64,000 nucleotides of DNA from Oceanidesulfovibrio indonesiensis (GCF_007625075.1 NZ_QMIE01000006.1:62001-126000), one strand, 5' to 3'. Counted from the stretch's first letter, positions 27,319-37,235 are shown. The notes: generated from the letters alone by a model not told the origin. A program made the numbers and translations.

Positions 27319-28089
27319 TTATGCGGTTGATTCCTCGGTTCCCAGATATGCTTCGATGACTTTCGGATCGCATTGGATCTCCTCGGGCCTGCCCTGGCAG
27401 ATGAGCTCGCCGTGGTCGAGCACCGCTACGCGGTGGCTTATGCCCATGACCACGCTCATGTCGTGCTCCACGAGCAGCACGTTCCTGCCCGTCTCGCTTA
27501 TGCGCAGGATCATCTCCATGAGCGCCTTGGATTCGGCAGGGTTGAGACCCGCGGCCGGTTCGTCCAGGAGGATGGTCTTGGGGTCGGACCCCAGAGCGCG
27601 CGCTATCTCCAGCCGGCGCTGCAAACCGTAAGGCAGGTTGCGGGCCACCTCGTACGCATAGGACGACATGCCTACGAAAGAGAGCGCTTCCATGGCCTTC
27701 TCCCGGACGGCGGCTTCCTCCTGCTTCTGGCTCGGAAGCCGGAGCACCGAGGAGAAAACGCTGGCCGCGGAACGGCAGTGCCGAGCAACCATCACGTTTT
27801 CCAGAGCCGTCATGGCTGTGAACAACCGGATGTTTTGGAATGTCCGCGCGATGCCGCGCGAAAGAATCTGGTGCGGTCGAAGGCCTGCAAGTCGCTCGCC
27901 GTCGTACAACACCTCGCCGCCACTGGTCTTGTACACGCCGGTGATGACGTTGAAGATAGTGGTCTTACCGGCGCCATTGGGGCCGATGAGGCCGAGAATT
28001 TCGCCGGGCTTGAGTTCGAAGGCCACCCGGTTCAAGGCCTGCAGTCCCCCAAAAGTCACGGTAACGTCTTTGAGCTGCAGATGTGCCAT
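27319..28089 (-). CDS. livG: Branched-chain amino acid ABC transporter, ATP-binding protein LivG
   Basis: 256 residues. Walker A GPNGAGKTT, RTFQNIRLFTAMTALENV (LivG Q-loop region), LPYGLQRRLEIARALGSDPK in place of a canonical LSGGQ (typical of LivG), Walker B ILLDEPAAGLNPAE and LLVEHDMSVVM. First gene of the liv operon. ATG 28089 is preferred over an in-frame TTG at 28128, which would add 13 non-homologous residues. Confidence 0.93.
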   Translation of the reverse strand: MAHLQLKDVTVTFGGLQALNRVAFELKPGEILGLIGPNGAGKTTIFNVITGVYKTSGGEVLYDGERLAGLRPHQILSRGIARTFQNIRLFTAMTALENVMVARHCRSAASVFSSVLRLPSQKQEEAAVREKAMEALSFVGMSSYAYEVARNLPYGLQRRLEIARALGSDPKTILLDEPAAGLNPAESKALMEMILRISETGRNVLLVEHDMSVVMGISHRVAVLDHGELICQGRPEEIQCDPKVIEAYLGTEESTA

Positions 28090-28186
28090 AGACGCCGGAG
28101 TATGACCAAAGAGTACCCTACAAGACAAGTCTTTTTTACATCCCTGTCGTCAAGTCTGTGAATATGGGTTTACGAAATTATCAAAT

Positions 28187-29098
28187 TCAGCCCTGCGGAG
28201 TCCGCCGGAACCTTGCCCAGTTCTGCAGTCCCAACCCGGCAAGAATGAGTGCGAAACCCCAGTACGTGTTCGGGTGTATGCTCTCGCCCAATATGAAGTG
28301 GATGAAAACCAGCGCGATGGGCTGAGACAGAAAGATGAGCGTGGAAAGCGAGCCGGCGTGCGTCGCGTGCTTGAGCGCGGCAAGCCACAGCGCGAACGTC
28401 AACCCCATTTCCAGAGAGCCGATGTATGCCGCGCCGAGCAGCGCGGGCCCGGACGGAGCGAACGCCCCGGAGCCCTCCAGGATCCAGATCGCGGCGGCCA
28501 GGACGGGCAGGCTTGTTAGAAAGTTCTGGAACAGGCCGGTCACGGCGTCGCGCGTGTCTCTGGTGCTGGCTATCCAGTAGGCGGCCCACAGCAGGGTGGA
28601 GACCAGGGCCAGCGCTACGCCGAAAAGGGAGATGCTGTCGGCCGACCCTGCGGAGGCGCCCTGCCCTCGCGTGGTGATAACGACTACGCCGGCATAGGCT
28701 ATGGCCGTTGCGAGAATATCCGTGCGCGTAAGCCTGTGCCCCAGGAACACCGCGGCGAGCAGGGCCATGGTGATGGCCCAGGTGCCGTTGACCGGCCGCA
28801 CCACCTGGGCTGGCAGCAGGTCGTACGCCTTGAAGAGCACCAGGTAATAGACCACAGGGTTCACCAGTCCGAAAAGCAGGGCAGTGCGCCAGCGCTTGCG
28901 CAAATCTAGCATGGCCGACACAAGCCGTCCCCGCGCGGCGAGCAGACCGCCCAGGGAAATCGTCGAGAACACGCTGGCCCACATGACCAGTGCGGCGGGC
29001 GAAATCTCACGCAGGGTGAGCTTGAAAGCCGTGGCCATGGTGGACCAGAGCATGACGGTAGCCAAGCCGTATACAAGGGCGCGTGTTTGGTCGGGCAT
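28187..29098 (-). CDS. EamA/DMT-family transporter
   Basis: 303 residues, ten predicted helices in two EamA repeats (GLATVMLWSTMATAFKLTL first; LFGVALALVSTLLWAAYW second). Conserved Pro-Val-Asn-Gly (RPVNGTWAI) at the end of helix 3-4. Likely metabolite exporter, substrate unknown. Divergent from hypD; together with the DMT gene at 22311 it flanks the liv operon, although the two are not close copies. Confidence 0.85.
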   Translation of the reverse strand: MPDQTRALVYGLATVMLWSTMATAFKLTLREISPAALVMWASVFSTISLGGLLAARGRLVSAMLDLRKRWRTALLFGLVNPVVYYLVLFKAYDLLPAQVVRPVNGTWAITMALLAAVFLGHRLTRTDILATAIAYAGVVVITTRGQGASAGSADSISLFGVALALVSTLLWAAYWIASTRDTRDAVTGLFQNFLTSLPVLAAAIWILEGSGAFAPSGPALLGAAYIGSLEMGLTFALWLAALKHATHAGSLSTLIFLSQPIALVFIHFILGESIHPNTYWGFALILAGLGLQNWARFRRTPQG

Positions 29099-29442
29099 GG
29101 AATCTCCTAAGGATACAAGGCTGATACGCCAAACAACGCCCGAGGGCCAGCATTAGGGGTTTTGAAAATATATTGGAATAATGGCAGAAAATTGAGACGA
29201 GCCCAGGGCAACTTTGACAGAAAGAACAGGCCCGGAGCTGGCAAGCAGGACCGGGCGACATATCGATAGCAGACATCGATACAAAGTATCGATGCGTGAT
29301 AATTGCTGAAAAATTTCCAGCTTGATTGTATATCGATTTGTGGCCCCTTGCCGAGACCCACGGCGGCAACCGCATCATGCTGTACAAATCGCCGGCGGCA
29401 GCGTATTGTGCGCCTCCGACCAACTCTGAGGAGGAGACGATT
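29099..29442. promoter_or_regulatory. Divergent intergenic region with a cluster of ATCGAT palindromes
   Basis: 344 bp between the DMT gene (minus) and hypD (plus). ATCGAT occurs at 29262, 29275, 29288 and 29332. The second and third form a perfect inverted repeat, ATCGATACAAAGTATCGAT (29275-29293), spaced 13 bp from the first. Such phased palindromes resemble an operator for a dimeric repressor or activator; which of the two genes it controls cannot be read. No coding sequence is supported before the TTG at 29443. Confidence 0.5.
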
Positions 29443-30534
29443 TTGGATTTTCTCCAGGAATTTTCCGATCCCGAATTGTGTAAGGCGCTTATTGGCCAGC
29501 TCGTGGACGAGTGCGACAAGCCGTTTCGCTTCATGGAGGTCTGCGGAACCCATACGGTGGCCATCTTCCGCAGCGGTTTGCGTTCGCTTCTCCCGGACAC
29601 CATAGTCCACGTGTCCGGGCCGGGCTGCCCGGTGTGTGTCACCCATGAGTCCGAGGTGGAGCTCTACCTTGAGATGGCTTGCCGCCGCGACACCATCACC
29701 GCCACGTTCGGCGATCTCATGAAGGTTCCGGGGGCCGGCGGCGCCTGCCTCAAAACGGCTCAAGCCGAGGGCGCGCGCATCGAGATCGTCTACTCACCAT
29801 TCGATGCCCTCACTCTGGCGCGCAAAAATCCGGACAAGAAGATCGTCTTCCTCGGCATCGGGTTCGAGACCACCGCGCCCACCATCGCCGCCACGGTGAA
29901 GATGGCCAGAGAACAGAATATCGACAACTTTCTGGTGTTGAGCTTCCACAAGCTTGTGCCGCCGGCGCTCAAGGGCTTGCTGGACGACCCCGAGATCGGC
30001 GTGGACGGGTTCCTGTTGCCGGGGCATGTGTCCACCATCATCGGCCTGGAGCCGTACCGCTTCATCGCGTCCGAATACGGCATCCCCGGGGCCATTGCCG
30101 GATTCGATCCCATCGACGTGCTCAAGGGCCTGCTTGCTATCGTTCGTATGCACAAGGAAGGCAAGCCCGCGGTGACCAACGAGTATCGCCGTGCCGTATC
30201 AGACAAGGGAAACCCCACGGCCGTGGCGGTCATGGAAGAAGTTTTCGAACAGGCCGACGCCCAGTGGCGGGGCATTGGCATCATTCCCGGTTCCGGCCTC
30301 GTGTTCCGCGACGACTGGAAAGACTTCGACGCCGCCGCAGTGCTGGGCCTGGTGCAGAAGCCGGCCCCACCGTTGCCGGGCTGCAAGTGCGGCGATGTGC
30401 TCAAGGGCAAGATCCGCCCCGACGAGTGCCCCCTGTTCAAGAAGCGCTGCACGCCTGCCACGCCGGTCGGCCCCTGCATGGTTTCCACCGAGGGCAGCTG
30501 CGCCGCCTACTTCAAATACCATATCGAGAGCTGA
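29443..30534 (+). CDS. hypD: Hydrogenase maturation factor HypD
   Basis: 363 residues. The conserved cysteine motifs are in order: EVCGTHT, HVSGPGCPVCVT, GAGGAC, and a C-terminal cluster (PGCKCGDVLKG, DECPLF, RCTPATPVGPCMVS, GSCAAYFKY) that binds a 4Fe-4S cluster. HypD with HypC builds the Fe(CN)2CO unit of [NiFe]-hydrogenases. I choose the TTG at 29443 because GAGGAG (29431-29436) is 6 nt upstream and the product then begins MDFLQEFSDPELCKALI, the usual HypD start; upstream in-frame codons are unlike the family. Confidence 0.93.
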   Translation: MDFLQEFSDPELCKALIGQLVDECDKPFRFMEVCGTHTVAIFRSGLRSLLPDTIVHVSGPGCPVCVTHESEVELYLEMACRRDTITATFGDLMKVPGAGGACLKTAQAEGARIEIVYSPFDALTLARKNPDKKIVFLGIGFETTAPTIAATVKMAREQNIDNFLVLSFHKLVPPALKGLLDDPEIGVDGFLLPGHVSTIIGLEPYRFIASEYGIPGAIAGFDPIDVLKGLLAIVRMHKEGKPAVTNEYRRAVSDKGNPTAVAVMEEVFEQADAQWRGIGIIPGSGLVFRDDWKDFDAAAVLGLVQKPAPPLPGCKCGDVLKGKIRPDECPLFKKRCTPATPVGPCMVSTEGSCAAYFKYHIES

Positions 30535-30537
30535 CCT

Positions 30538-31566
30538 ATGGACAAGCTCCTGTTGGACGCCGGCAGCGGCGGCCTCGCCTCGCATCGGCTGGTGGCCGAA
30601 CTTTTCCTCAAGCATTTCGACAACCCTGTGCTCGCGGCCATGAACGACGCCGCTTTTCTGGAGGGCGACGCAGAAGGGCGTCCCCTGGCCATGTCCACGG
30701 ACGCCTACACCGTGGACCCGCCCGAGTTTCCGGGCGGCGACATCGGTTCGCTGGCCATTCACGGCACGGTCAACGACGTGGCCATGCTCGGCGCCGAGCC
30801 GCGCTGGATTACCTGCGCCTTCATTCTGGAAGAAGGGCTCGACATGGCGTTCCTGGAGCGTGTTGTCCGGTCCATGGACAAAGCAGCCAGGGATGCCGGA
30901 GTGATCATTGCGGCCGGTGACACCAAGGTCGTGCCCCGCGGCGCTGTGGATCGCATCTTCATCACCACTACGGGCGTGGGGCCCGTGCTTGTCGATCCGG
31001 CGCCCATGGGCCACCGGGCAGCGCCGGGGGACGTGGTCCTGCTCTCCGGCTCGGTTGGCGACCACGGCCTCACCGTCCTCGGAACGCGCGAGGGCCTCTC
31101 TTTCCAGGCGGACGTGCAGAGCGATTCCGCGGCGCTGAACCACATCGTCAAAGACCTCGTGACCGAGTTGCCGGAAGTCCATGTGCTGCGCGACCCCACC
31201 CGCGGCGGCCTGGCTACCACGCTTAATGAGATCGCCGGCCAGTCGTCCGCCGTTATCCGCGTGGAGGAGAAGGCTATTCCCATTTCACCGGCGGTCGCCT
31301 CCGGCTGCTCCTTCCTGGGGCTCGATCCTCTGTACCTGGCCAACGAAGGCAAGCTTCTTTGCATTCTGCCCGGGCAATACGCCGAGGCCGCCCTGGAGAT
31401 CATGCGGCGGCACGAAGCCGGCGCAGGCGCCGTGCGCATTGGTCAGGTGGAGGATCCGGACGGAGCCACGTATGGCCGCGCCGGGCAGGTCGTGCTGACC
31501 ACCACGCTGGGCGGTTCGCGCCTCCTCTCCATGCTTGAAGGTGAGCAGCTACCGCGTATCTGCTGA
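30538..31566 (+). CDS. hypE: Hydrogenase maturation factor HypE (carbamoyl dehydratase)
   Basis: 342 residues. N-terminal LLDAGSGGLASHRLVAELF, the PurM-like ATP-binding core (GDTKVVPRGAVDRIFITTTG, LRDPTRGGLATTLNEIA) and the obligatory C-terminal PRIC, whose last Cys is carbamoylated and dehydrated to thiocyanate for the active-site cyanides. It starts 3 nt after the hypD stop, so the pair are cotranscribed. HypC, HypF and HypAB are not in the window. Confidence 0.95.
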   Translation: MDKLLLDAGSGGLASHRLVAELFLKHFDNPVLAAMNDAAFLEGDAEGRPLAMSTDAYTVDPPEFPGGDIGSLAIHGTVNDVAMLGAEPRWITCAFILEEGLDMAFLERVVRSMDKAARDAGVIIAAGDTKVVPRGAVDRIFITTTGVGPVLVDPAPMGHRAAPGDVVLLSGSVGDHGLTVLGTREGLSFQADVQSDSAALNHIVKDLVTELPEVHVLRDPTRGGLATTLNEIAGQSSAVIRVEEKAIPISPAVASGCSFLGLDPLYLANEGKLLCILPGQYAEAALEIMRRHEAGAGAVRIGQVEDPDGATYGRAGQVVLTTTLGGSRLLSMLEGEQLPRIC

Positions 31567-31939
31567 AAAATTCTTTCAAAAAAATGCCCTGGACGCCTGT
31601 GGCTGCGCCAGGGCGCTTATCGGGCGGTGGTGGTAGTCTCAGATATGCTCGCTGCTGCCCTGAACCACCTTCCTTGGCAGAACAGAACCACTGTTGTTGG
31701 GTCAGCTTCCAGGCGGGCTCTTGTTTCCGGTGGAGACTTCCCAAGACGTGGAGGGGCGTTGGCGCAATTCGCGTTGTCCTATCCTCGGCGCCATCAGCCG
31801 TGCCCAACCTTTTCTTGCCCGCGATATGGATCGGGCATATCATGGGAATTGCCAATCCTCTGATATCATGCCCCTCTGCGCGTGCCCGGATGGCCACCGA
31901 CCCCAGCACGCCGCGGTTGCGGGAATGCGTGAGCCGAGC
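31567..31939. other. Intergenic region, no gene seen
   Basis: 373 bp between hypE and the HD-GYP gene. A weak hairpin (GCCCTGG/CCAGGGC, about 31587-31616) without a T-run may end hypE transcription. The frame of the downstream gene stays open through much of it, but the sequence is not protein-like there. Confidence 0.55.
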
Positions 31940-33244
31940 ATGAAAACGCCACAAAGTACGGAGTACCCCATCCATGTGGACCAGTTGTGCGTAGGCGTGT
32001 ACGTGCGTCTGGAGGATTCTGACGCCAAAGCGCCCCTGCTGTGGCGCAACGGCTTCAAGATCAAAAGCGAAAAGCAGATTGAGAAGCTGAAGAACATCGG
32101 CTTCACCGAGGTCATCGCCGTCCTGGACAAGAGCGACCGCTTTCCCCTGCCCGCAGACCCGGAGCCTGAGCCCGTATCGGAGCCTGTCCGGCGTCCAAAA
32201 TTCAAGACACCCGTCTCCAAAGAGTTGTCGTCCCTCAAAGAGGAAACCTTGCGCCGCAACAAGGAACGCCGTGAGCGGTTCAAACGCTGCGAGACCATGT
32301 ACGACGCCTCGGTCGGCCGCGTGGCGCAGCTTTTGCGCCAGGTGTCCGGCAAGAGCGAGGACGCGGCCAGAGAAGCCGCCGGCGTTGTCGGCGTCATGGT
32401 GGAGACCTTTCTGGCCGACCGCGACGTGCTGGTGAATCTTATCAATACACAGCCTACCGAGGAACTGCGCCATTATCACGCGCTCAACGTCTGCGTGCTT
32501 TCGCTGATGATGGGCAAGGAGGTCAAACTTTCCGAAGAGCAGATGCACGCCCTGGGCATGGGAGCGCTGCTGCATGATGTGGGCAAGGGCCGCATGCCGG
32601 TTTCGCAGCTTTCCCGTGGCCGCGCCACGGCCATGAAACATGCGGTGGAGCGCTACTATCAGCAGCACCCGGCCATGGGCGCCAAAATCGCCCAGGACCT
32701 GCCCCTGTTCCCGCCGCAGGGCGTGCCGGCTATCCTCCACCATCACGAGGCCATGGACGGCAGCGGTTTCCCCAAAGGGCTTTCCGGCAGCCAGATAGCG
32801 CCGCTCGCCCGGGTCGTGGCGGTTGCGAACCTCTATGACAACCTTTGCAACGTCGGCGTTGGGGACGAAGACGAGAGCCCCCTCACTCCGCACGAGGCGC
32901 TCAAACACATCTACAACAAGCGCCGCAACGCCGTGGACGGCCGGTTGCTCTCCGTGTTCATCCGCTGCATCGGCGTATACCCGCCGGGCACGGTGGTGCA
33001 GCTTTCCAACGGTCTGGTCGGCATGGTCGTGTCCATCAACCCGCTCAAGTCCTCGCGGCCGGCAGTCATGGTATACCACGCGGAGATTCCGAAGAGGGAA
33101 GCGCTTATTGTGGATCTGCGCATCGAGGAGGAGTTGCAGATAGAAAAGACCATCCGGCCGGAAGAACTGCCGCGCGAAGTGTTCAAATACCTGAGTCCCA
33201 GCCGCAGGATCGGCTACTATGCGGACTCCATGGCCGCGACCTGA
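31940..33244 (+). CDS. HD-GYP domain phosphodiesterase with N-terminal DUF3391-like region
   Basis: 434 residues. The N-terminal IHVDQLCVGVYVRLE is typical of the DUF3391 module found before HD-GYP domains. The catalytic domain (about 190-390) has the metal-binding HD pair in MGALLHDVGKGRMP, later HH in AILHHHEAMDGSGFPKG (HHExxDGSGFP, a GYP variant) and VVAVANLYDNLCN. Predicted to hydrolyse cyclic di-GMP or a related dinucleotide. The ATG at 31940 has only a weak SD; other ATGs lie upstream in frame (for example 31925). Confidence 0.85.
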   Translation: MKTPQSTEYPIHVDQLCVGVYVRLEDSDAKAPLLWRNGFKIKSEKQIEKLKNIGFTEVIAVLDKSDRFPLPADPEPEPVSEPVRRPKFKTPVSKELSSLKEETLRRNKERRERFKRCETMYDASVGRVAQLLRQVSGKSEDAAREAAGVVGVMVETFLADRDVLVNLINTQPTEELRHYHALNVCVLSLMMGKEVKLSEEQMHALGMGALLHDVGKGRMPVSQLSRGRATAMKHAVERYYQQHPAMGAKIAQDLPLFPPQGVPAILHHHEAMDGSGFPKGLSGSQIAPLARVVAVANLYDNLCNVGVGDEDESPLTPHEALKHIYNKRRNAVDGRLLSVFIRCIGVYPPGTVVQLSNGLVGMVVSINPLKSSRPAVMVYHAEIPKREALIVDLRIEEELQIEKTIRPEELPREVFKYLSPSRRIGYYADSMAAT

Positions 33245-33338
33245 CGTAGCGGCAACAACGACGCCCCGGAGTGGACCGCTGCGCGGGCGGCTGTCCATGT
33301 AGACACGGCCGCCGACAACAGCCTATTCTCCTGGGACA

Positions 33339-36300
33339 ATGCCTGCTTCACTTGCCGACATCATAGCCCGCCTTCGCGACATCCGCCGCAGCGGCGCAAC
33401 ATCCGAAAAGCAGCTCGTCAGTCAACTGCAATCCGCGATGGACGAAGCTTTCGCCCGACTGGAACAGATTTCCGAGGGATCGGAGCGCGCTGTGCTCTCG
33501 GGCGGTCTGGCGTATGCCCTGAGCTCGCTCGCGCCGCGTTTGCAGGAAACCAGATTTCTGGGCCAGTTGCTGAGCCGGCTTCTGGAGACAGGCCCCCTGG
33601 GCGAGATTCTGTGCCTGCGCATCCTGCGCGAAGCCACCATGACCATGGAGCGTCTCGCCGCCGTGCTCGGCATGTGCGAGCCCCATCAGCAGCTCGCCCT
33701 GGCGAATCGGTTTTTCCGGAACCCTACGGACATGGACCGTAGACGTCTGGCCTGGGCCGTGGCCACCGTGCGCCGCATCCAGGCCGATGATCCGGAAGAA
33801 ACGCTCATGTTTCTTGACCGGCTGGAAGCCCGCGACGGGGAACTCGCATGTCCTGTTCAGCGTGAGTTGATGCGCGGCCGCTTCGGGGTCTGGGTTCTCG
33901 ATCTGCTGCGCATGGAGCTGGACGACGAGCAACTGGCGTACATGGCGCGCATCGTGGGCGCGCTTGGTGCGCCCAGCCTGGCGCGAGAGCTTGCTCGCAG
34001 GCTTGCCGATGCGGAGTCCGTCGAGGCGCTGGAAGCAATGCTCGGGGCCGTCGGCCGGGCAGGAGAGCCGCGATCCGCGAAGTTGGTCGAAGCTATCCGG
34101 CCGTATCTGGCCCATGCCAGGCCCCGTGTGCGGTACGCCGCACTCGAAGCGTTGCAGAATCTCCGCGCTGCAGGCGCTTTGGCTGACGATGCCGAATTCA
34201 TCCAGCAGCAGCATCAACAGCTATTATGCCGCATGCTGGCGCAATTCTCCGCCGGCGAGTACCGCAAGGCCATGGCGGCACTTGATCCCGTGGACCGGCA
34301 GGAAGCGGTGTTCCGGCTCACGGCCATGGTCCGCAGGTTGGACGGCGACTGGCTGGAGGCCACGGCCGAGCGTCAGGCCCGCAGGAGTGATGCGAATCAG
34401 GAGGCCATGGAACTTGTGCTGCGGGCGTTCGGCGAGTTCGCGGCCTCGCAGCCCACATACCGGCCCAGGCCCACCAACATCGGCAAGCAACCTGTGCTTG
34501 CAGGCAAAGCGCCTTTGAAGGCCGCGGAAGCTGATCAGCCCGTCGCTTCGGGAATGGCCCCAGTGCCGGACTCGGCCGGGGTGATGTCCGGCCGCAAAGT
34601 CAGGGATGCGAAGCTATGCGGAAATGATCAATCCGGAGCGGAGATTGTCAGCGCCGCGTACAGGAATTCGACCATCGAATCGAGTGATTTCACCGGAGCG
34701 CGGCTGGAAGCGACTCGATTCCAAGGCTGCACATTCCGGAACGTGGATTTCACCGAAGCCCGGTTGACCACAGTGAGCTTCTCGGGCTGCGCATTCATCG
34801 ACTGCCTCTTTGAAGGCTCGTTGTTCGAAGCCGTTTCGTTCCGGGACTGCCGCTTCACGAACACGCACATGACCGAAGCCAAGGCCAGGCGGTTGCGCCT
34901 GGTGGATACTTCGCTTTCGGAGTGCGACGTGGGCGGCGCAATCCTTGAAGGTCTGGAAGCGGAGAGCACAAGCTTTGGCGGCTGCCACTTCGGAGCGGCC
35001 TCGCTCCTGCGCGGCGTCTTTTCCGGCGTGGAGTTCGCGGAATGCTGCTTCGCAGATGTTCTGATGCTGGATATGCAGTTGAACGACGTGGAAGTTGTGG
35101 CCTGCTCTTTTGGCGGCAGCCGGTTTCATAACATTCGGGGCGGGGAGCCCGTGTTTCGGGGGCAGGAAGAACGGACCAGACGCGCCGCCGTGGAACGGAT
35201 GCTGAGCGATGTCGCCATGGAGCCGCCGCCGGCGCTTTCCAGTTCGGAGGGTCAGCAGTTCCTCCATGCCCTGCTCTGGCGCTGGTTGTTCGAGAACGAT
35301 GCCCGCAGAAGGCTGCGCGCGTTCCGGCAGATGAACCGCAACCGACGTCTCTGGGCATCGGCAATGCTCCGGGGCGAGTCGCGCGACCTGCTGGCGCTGC
35401 TGCCTGCGCTGGTGGAAGCGCCGGAGGCGCCCGGGGCCGCGCTCCCGCCGCTTGGTTGCGCGATTGCCGGCCACACGTCCAACAGGACCGTGCGGACCCT
35501 GATGGAGCAGCATGGATTGACCCGACCGGACCGCGGGGCGCAAAACACTCTGCGCATCGAAGCGCTGTACGCCATCGGCTCCACCGGCACCATTGCGCAG
35601 GATCGCTCCTCGGACCTGGATCTGTGGGTCTGCTACGACAAGAACCATCTGTCCGAGCTGCATGCTCGGGCTTTGCGGACCAAGCTCGCCGCCATCGAGC
35701 AGTGGGCGTGGTCCACGTTCGGCCTGGAGGTCCACTTCTTCCTCATGGACCTCCAGGCCATCCACGAAAACGACTTCGGCTATTCGGACGAGGAAAGCGC
35801 AGGTTCCACCCAGGCGCTGCTGCTCAAGGAGGAGTTCTACCGCACCGCCATGCTCCTTGCCGGAAGACCTCCATCGTGGTGGGCTACGGCGCCGCGTCTC
35901 GGCAAGGAACAGTATGCGTCCTGCCAGACACTATTGAACGAGTCGGTTTCCTTGCAGGGCGAGGATTTTCTCGATCTCGGAGTCATGGAGGCAATCCCGC
36001 GGGACGAGTATTTCGGCGCAGCGCTGTGGCAGATCGTCAAGGCGCTCAAGAGTCCGTTCAAATCGATCCTCAAGATTGCGTTGCTGGACAAATACTCCAC
36101 AGGCGAGGAGCGGCGTATGCTGCTCTGCGAGACCATCAAGGAGGCGCTGTTCGACGGCCGGTGCGACCTCTGGGAGGTGGACCCCTACGCCGTGATGTTC
36201 CGGGAGGTCTTCGAGCATTATCACGCCCGGGGCAATAAAGAAGCGTGTGACCTCTTGCGTCTGGCCTTCAACAAGAAGACCGGCCTCACCCTGGCCGTGG

Positions 36301-37214
36301 TCGCGTCGGACAAGGCGTTCGCCATGCGTGGCTACAGCTATCTGGAATATTTTTTTCCGTATAGCGAAGCGACCATTGCAGGTCGTCTGGAAAGACGGCT
36401 GGGCGAGGACGAAGAGGACAGCGAAGACACCTTCGCGGCCTTGGTCGCCGCGGGAGACCGTATTCTGCGTTTCATGCTGAACGCTTACGCCGCAGTGCAG
36501 GAGAGGTTGGCCGGAACCGGCCCGAGTGCGCGGGTAAGCCCGGAGGACATGACCACGATGGGCCGGCGCATCGCCGCGCGACTGGCGCCCGGTCCGAACA
36601 AGGTTCTGCCCCTGCCGTTCATCCGGATGCGGCCGGGCATGCTCACAGGGCTGGAGTTTTCCTGGCAGCCTACCGGCAAGAGCGAGTCCGTATGGAGTGT
36701 ACGCGCCGAATTCCCCAAGCGCGAAGGCGGCAAGCCTGCGCCGGAGACGTTGCGCAGCGAGAAAAGCCCGGAAGAGCTGGCGGCATGGCTGGTAGCGAAC
36801 GAGATATACGACCCCTCCGTGCTTCTCACGGCCCAGAGCCTGGAGCCGCCGCTTTCCATTCCGGACATGCAGAACCTGCTGAGTGATTTGCGGGAATTCT
36901 TCCCGGTGCCGCGGATATTCGATCCACCCGTGCGTGCGGGATTGCAGGATGAACGCGCCGCGAGGGTGTTCGTTACCGTGAACCTGACCATCCCGCGGGA
37001 GGTCAGGCGCATCTCGCGCATCGCCGTGGTCTGGTCCACTACGTGGGGACAGTTGTTCTGCAAGGCCAGGCTTCCGGCCACGGAGAAGCTGCGCAGCGAC
37101 CCGTTCGGAGAGCTGGTCAAGGCCATGGGAATGCCCATGGCCCCGAAGCCAGCAGTGATGTTCCATGTGCCGCACAAGGCGCATTGTCCTGCGGTGCGGT
37201 TATTGAATACCTGA
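33339..37214 (+). CDS. Large class I adenylate cyclase with helical-repeat and pentapeptide-repeat N-terminal regions
   Basis: 1291 residues. Part 1 (about 1-370) is Ala/Leu/Arg-rich helical, with HEAT-like repeats. Part 2 (about 425-600) is a string of pentapeptide repeats (ADLxx-like: SSDFTGARLEATRFQGCTF, VDFTEARLTTVSFSGCAF). Part 3 (about 630-1291) is the class I (CyaA) cyclase: GSTGTIAQDRSSDLDLW near residue 745 (nucleotidyltransferase G-S-x-D-x-D loop) and VHFFLMD; enterobacterial CyaA is about 850 residues. It would make cAMP from ATP. The repeat-rich N-terminus, absent from E. coli CyaA, probably senses or scaffolds. 95 nt after the HD-GYP gene. Confidence 0.8.
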   Translation: MPASLADIIARLRDIRRSGATSEKQLVSQLQSAMDEAFARLEQISEGSERAVLSGGLAYALSSLAPRLQETRFLGQLLSRLLETGPLGEILCLRILREATMTMERLAAVLGMCEPHQQLALANRFFRNPTDMDRRRLAWAVATVRRIQADDPEETLMFLDRLEARDGELACPVQRELMRGRFGVWVLDLLRMELDDEQLAYMARIVGALGAPSLARELARRLADAESVEALEAMLGAVGRAGEPRSAKLVEAIRPYLAHARPRVRYAALEALQNLRAAGALADDAEFIQQQHQQLLCRMLAQFSAGEYRKAMAALDPVDRQEAVFRLTAMVRRLDGDWLEATAERQARRSDANQEAMELVLRAFGEFAASQPTYRPRPTNIGKQPVLAGKAPLKAAEADQPVASGMAPVPDSAGVMSGRKVRDAKLCGNDQSGAEIVSAAYRNSTIESSDFTGARLEATRFQGCTFRNVDFTEARLTTVSFSGCAFIDCLFEGSLFEAVSFRDCRFTNTHMTEAKARRLRLVDTSLSECDVGGAILEGLEAESTSFGGCHFGAASLLRGVFSGVEFAECCFADVLMLDMQLNDVEVVACSFGGSRFHNIRGGEPVFRGQEERTRRAAVERMLSDVAMEPPPALSSSEGQQFLHALLWRWLFENDARRRLRAFRQMNRNRRLWASAMLRGESRDLLALLPALVEAPEAPGAALPPLGCAIAGHTSNRTVRTLMEQHGLTRPDRGAQNTLRIEALYAIGSTGTIAQDRSSDLDLWVCYDKNHLSELHARALRTKLAAIEQWAWSTFGLEVHFFLMDLQAIHENDFGYSDEESAGSTQALLLKEEFYRTAMLLAGRPPSWWATAPRLGKEQYASCQTLLNESVSLQGEDFLDLGVMEAIPRDEYFGAALWQIVKALKSPFKSILKIALLDKYSTGEERRMLLCETIKEALFDGRCDLWEVDPYAVMFREVFEHYHARGNKEACDLLRLAFNKKTGLTLAVVASDKAFAMRGYSYLEYFFPYSEATIAGRLERRLGEDEEDSEDTFAALVAAGDRILRFMLNAYAAVQERLAGTGPSARVSPEDMTTMGRRIAARLAPGPNKVLPLPFIRMRPGMLTGLEFSWQPTGKSESVWSVRAEFPKREGGKPAPETLRSEKSPEELAAWLVANEIYDPSVLLTAQSLEPPLSIPDMQNLLSDLREFFPVPRIFDPPVRAGLQDERAARVFVTVNLTIPREVRRISRIAVVWSTTWGQLFCKARLPATEKLRSDPFGELVKAMGMPMAPKPAVMFHVPHKAHCPAVRLLNT

Positions 37215-37235
37215 GCTTTCCGCTCCGGTTTTTCT

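Noticed and set aside
31400-33298. A 632-codon open frame antisense to hypE and the HD-GYP gene
   Set aside because: It lies opposite well-supported genes, has the Arg/Gly/His-rich composition of a GC-rich shadow frame and no SD or motif.
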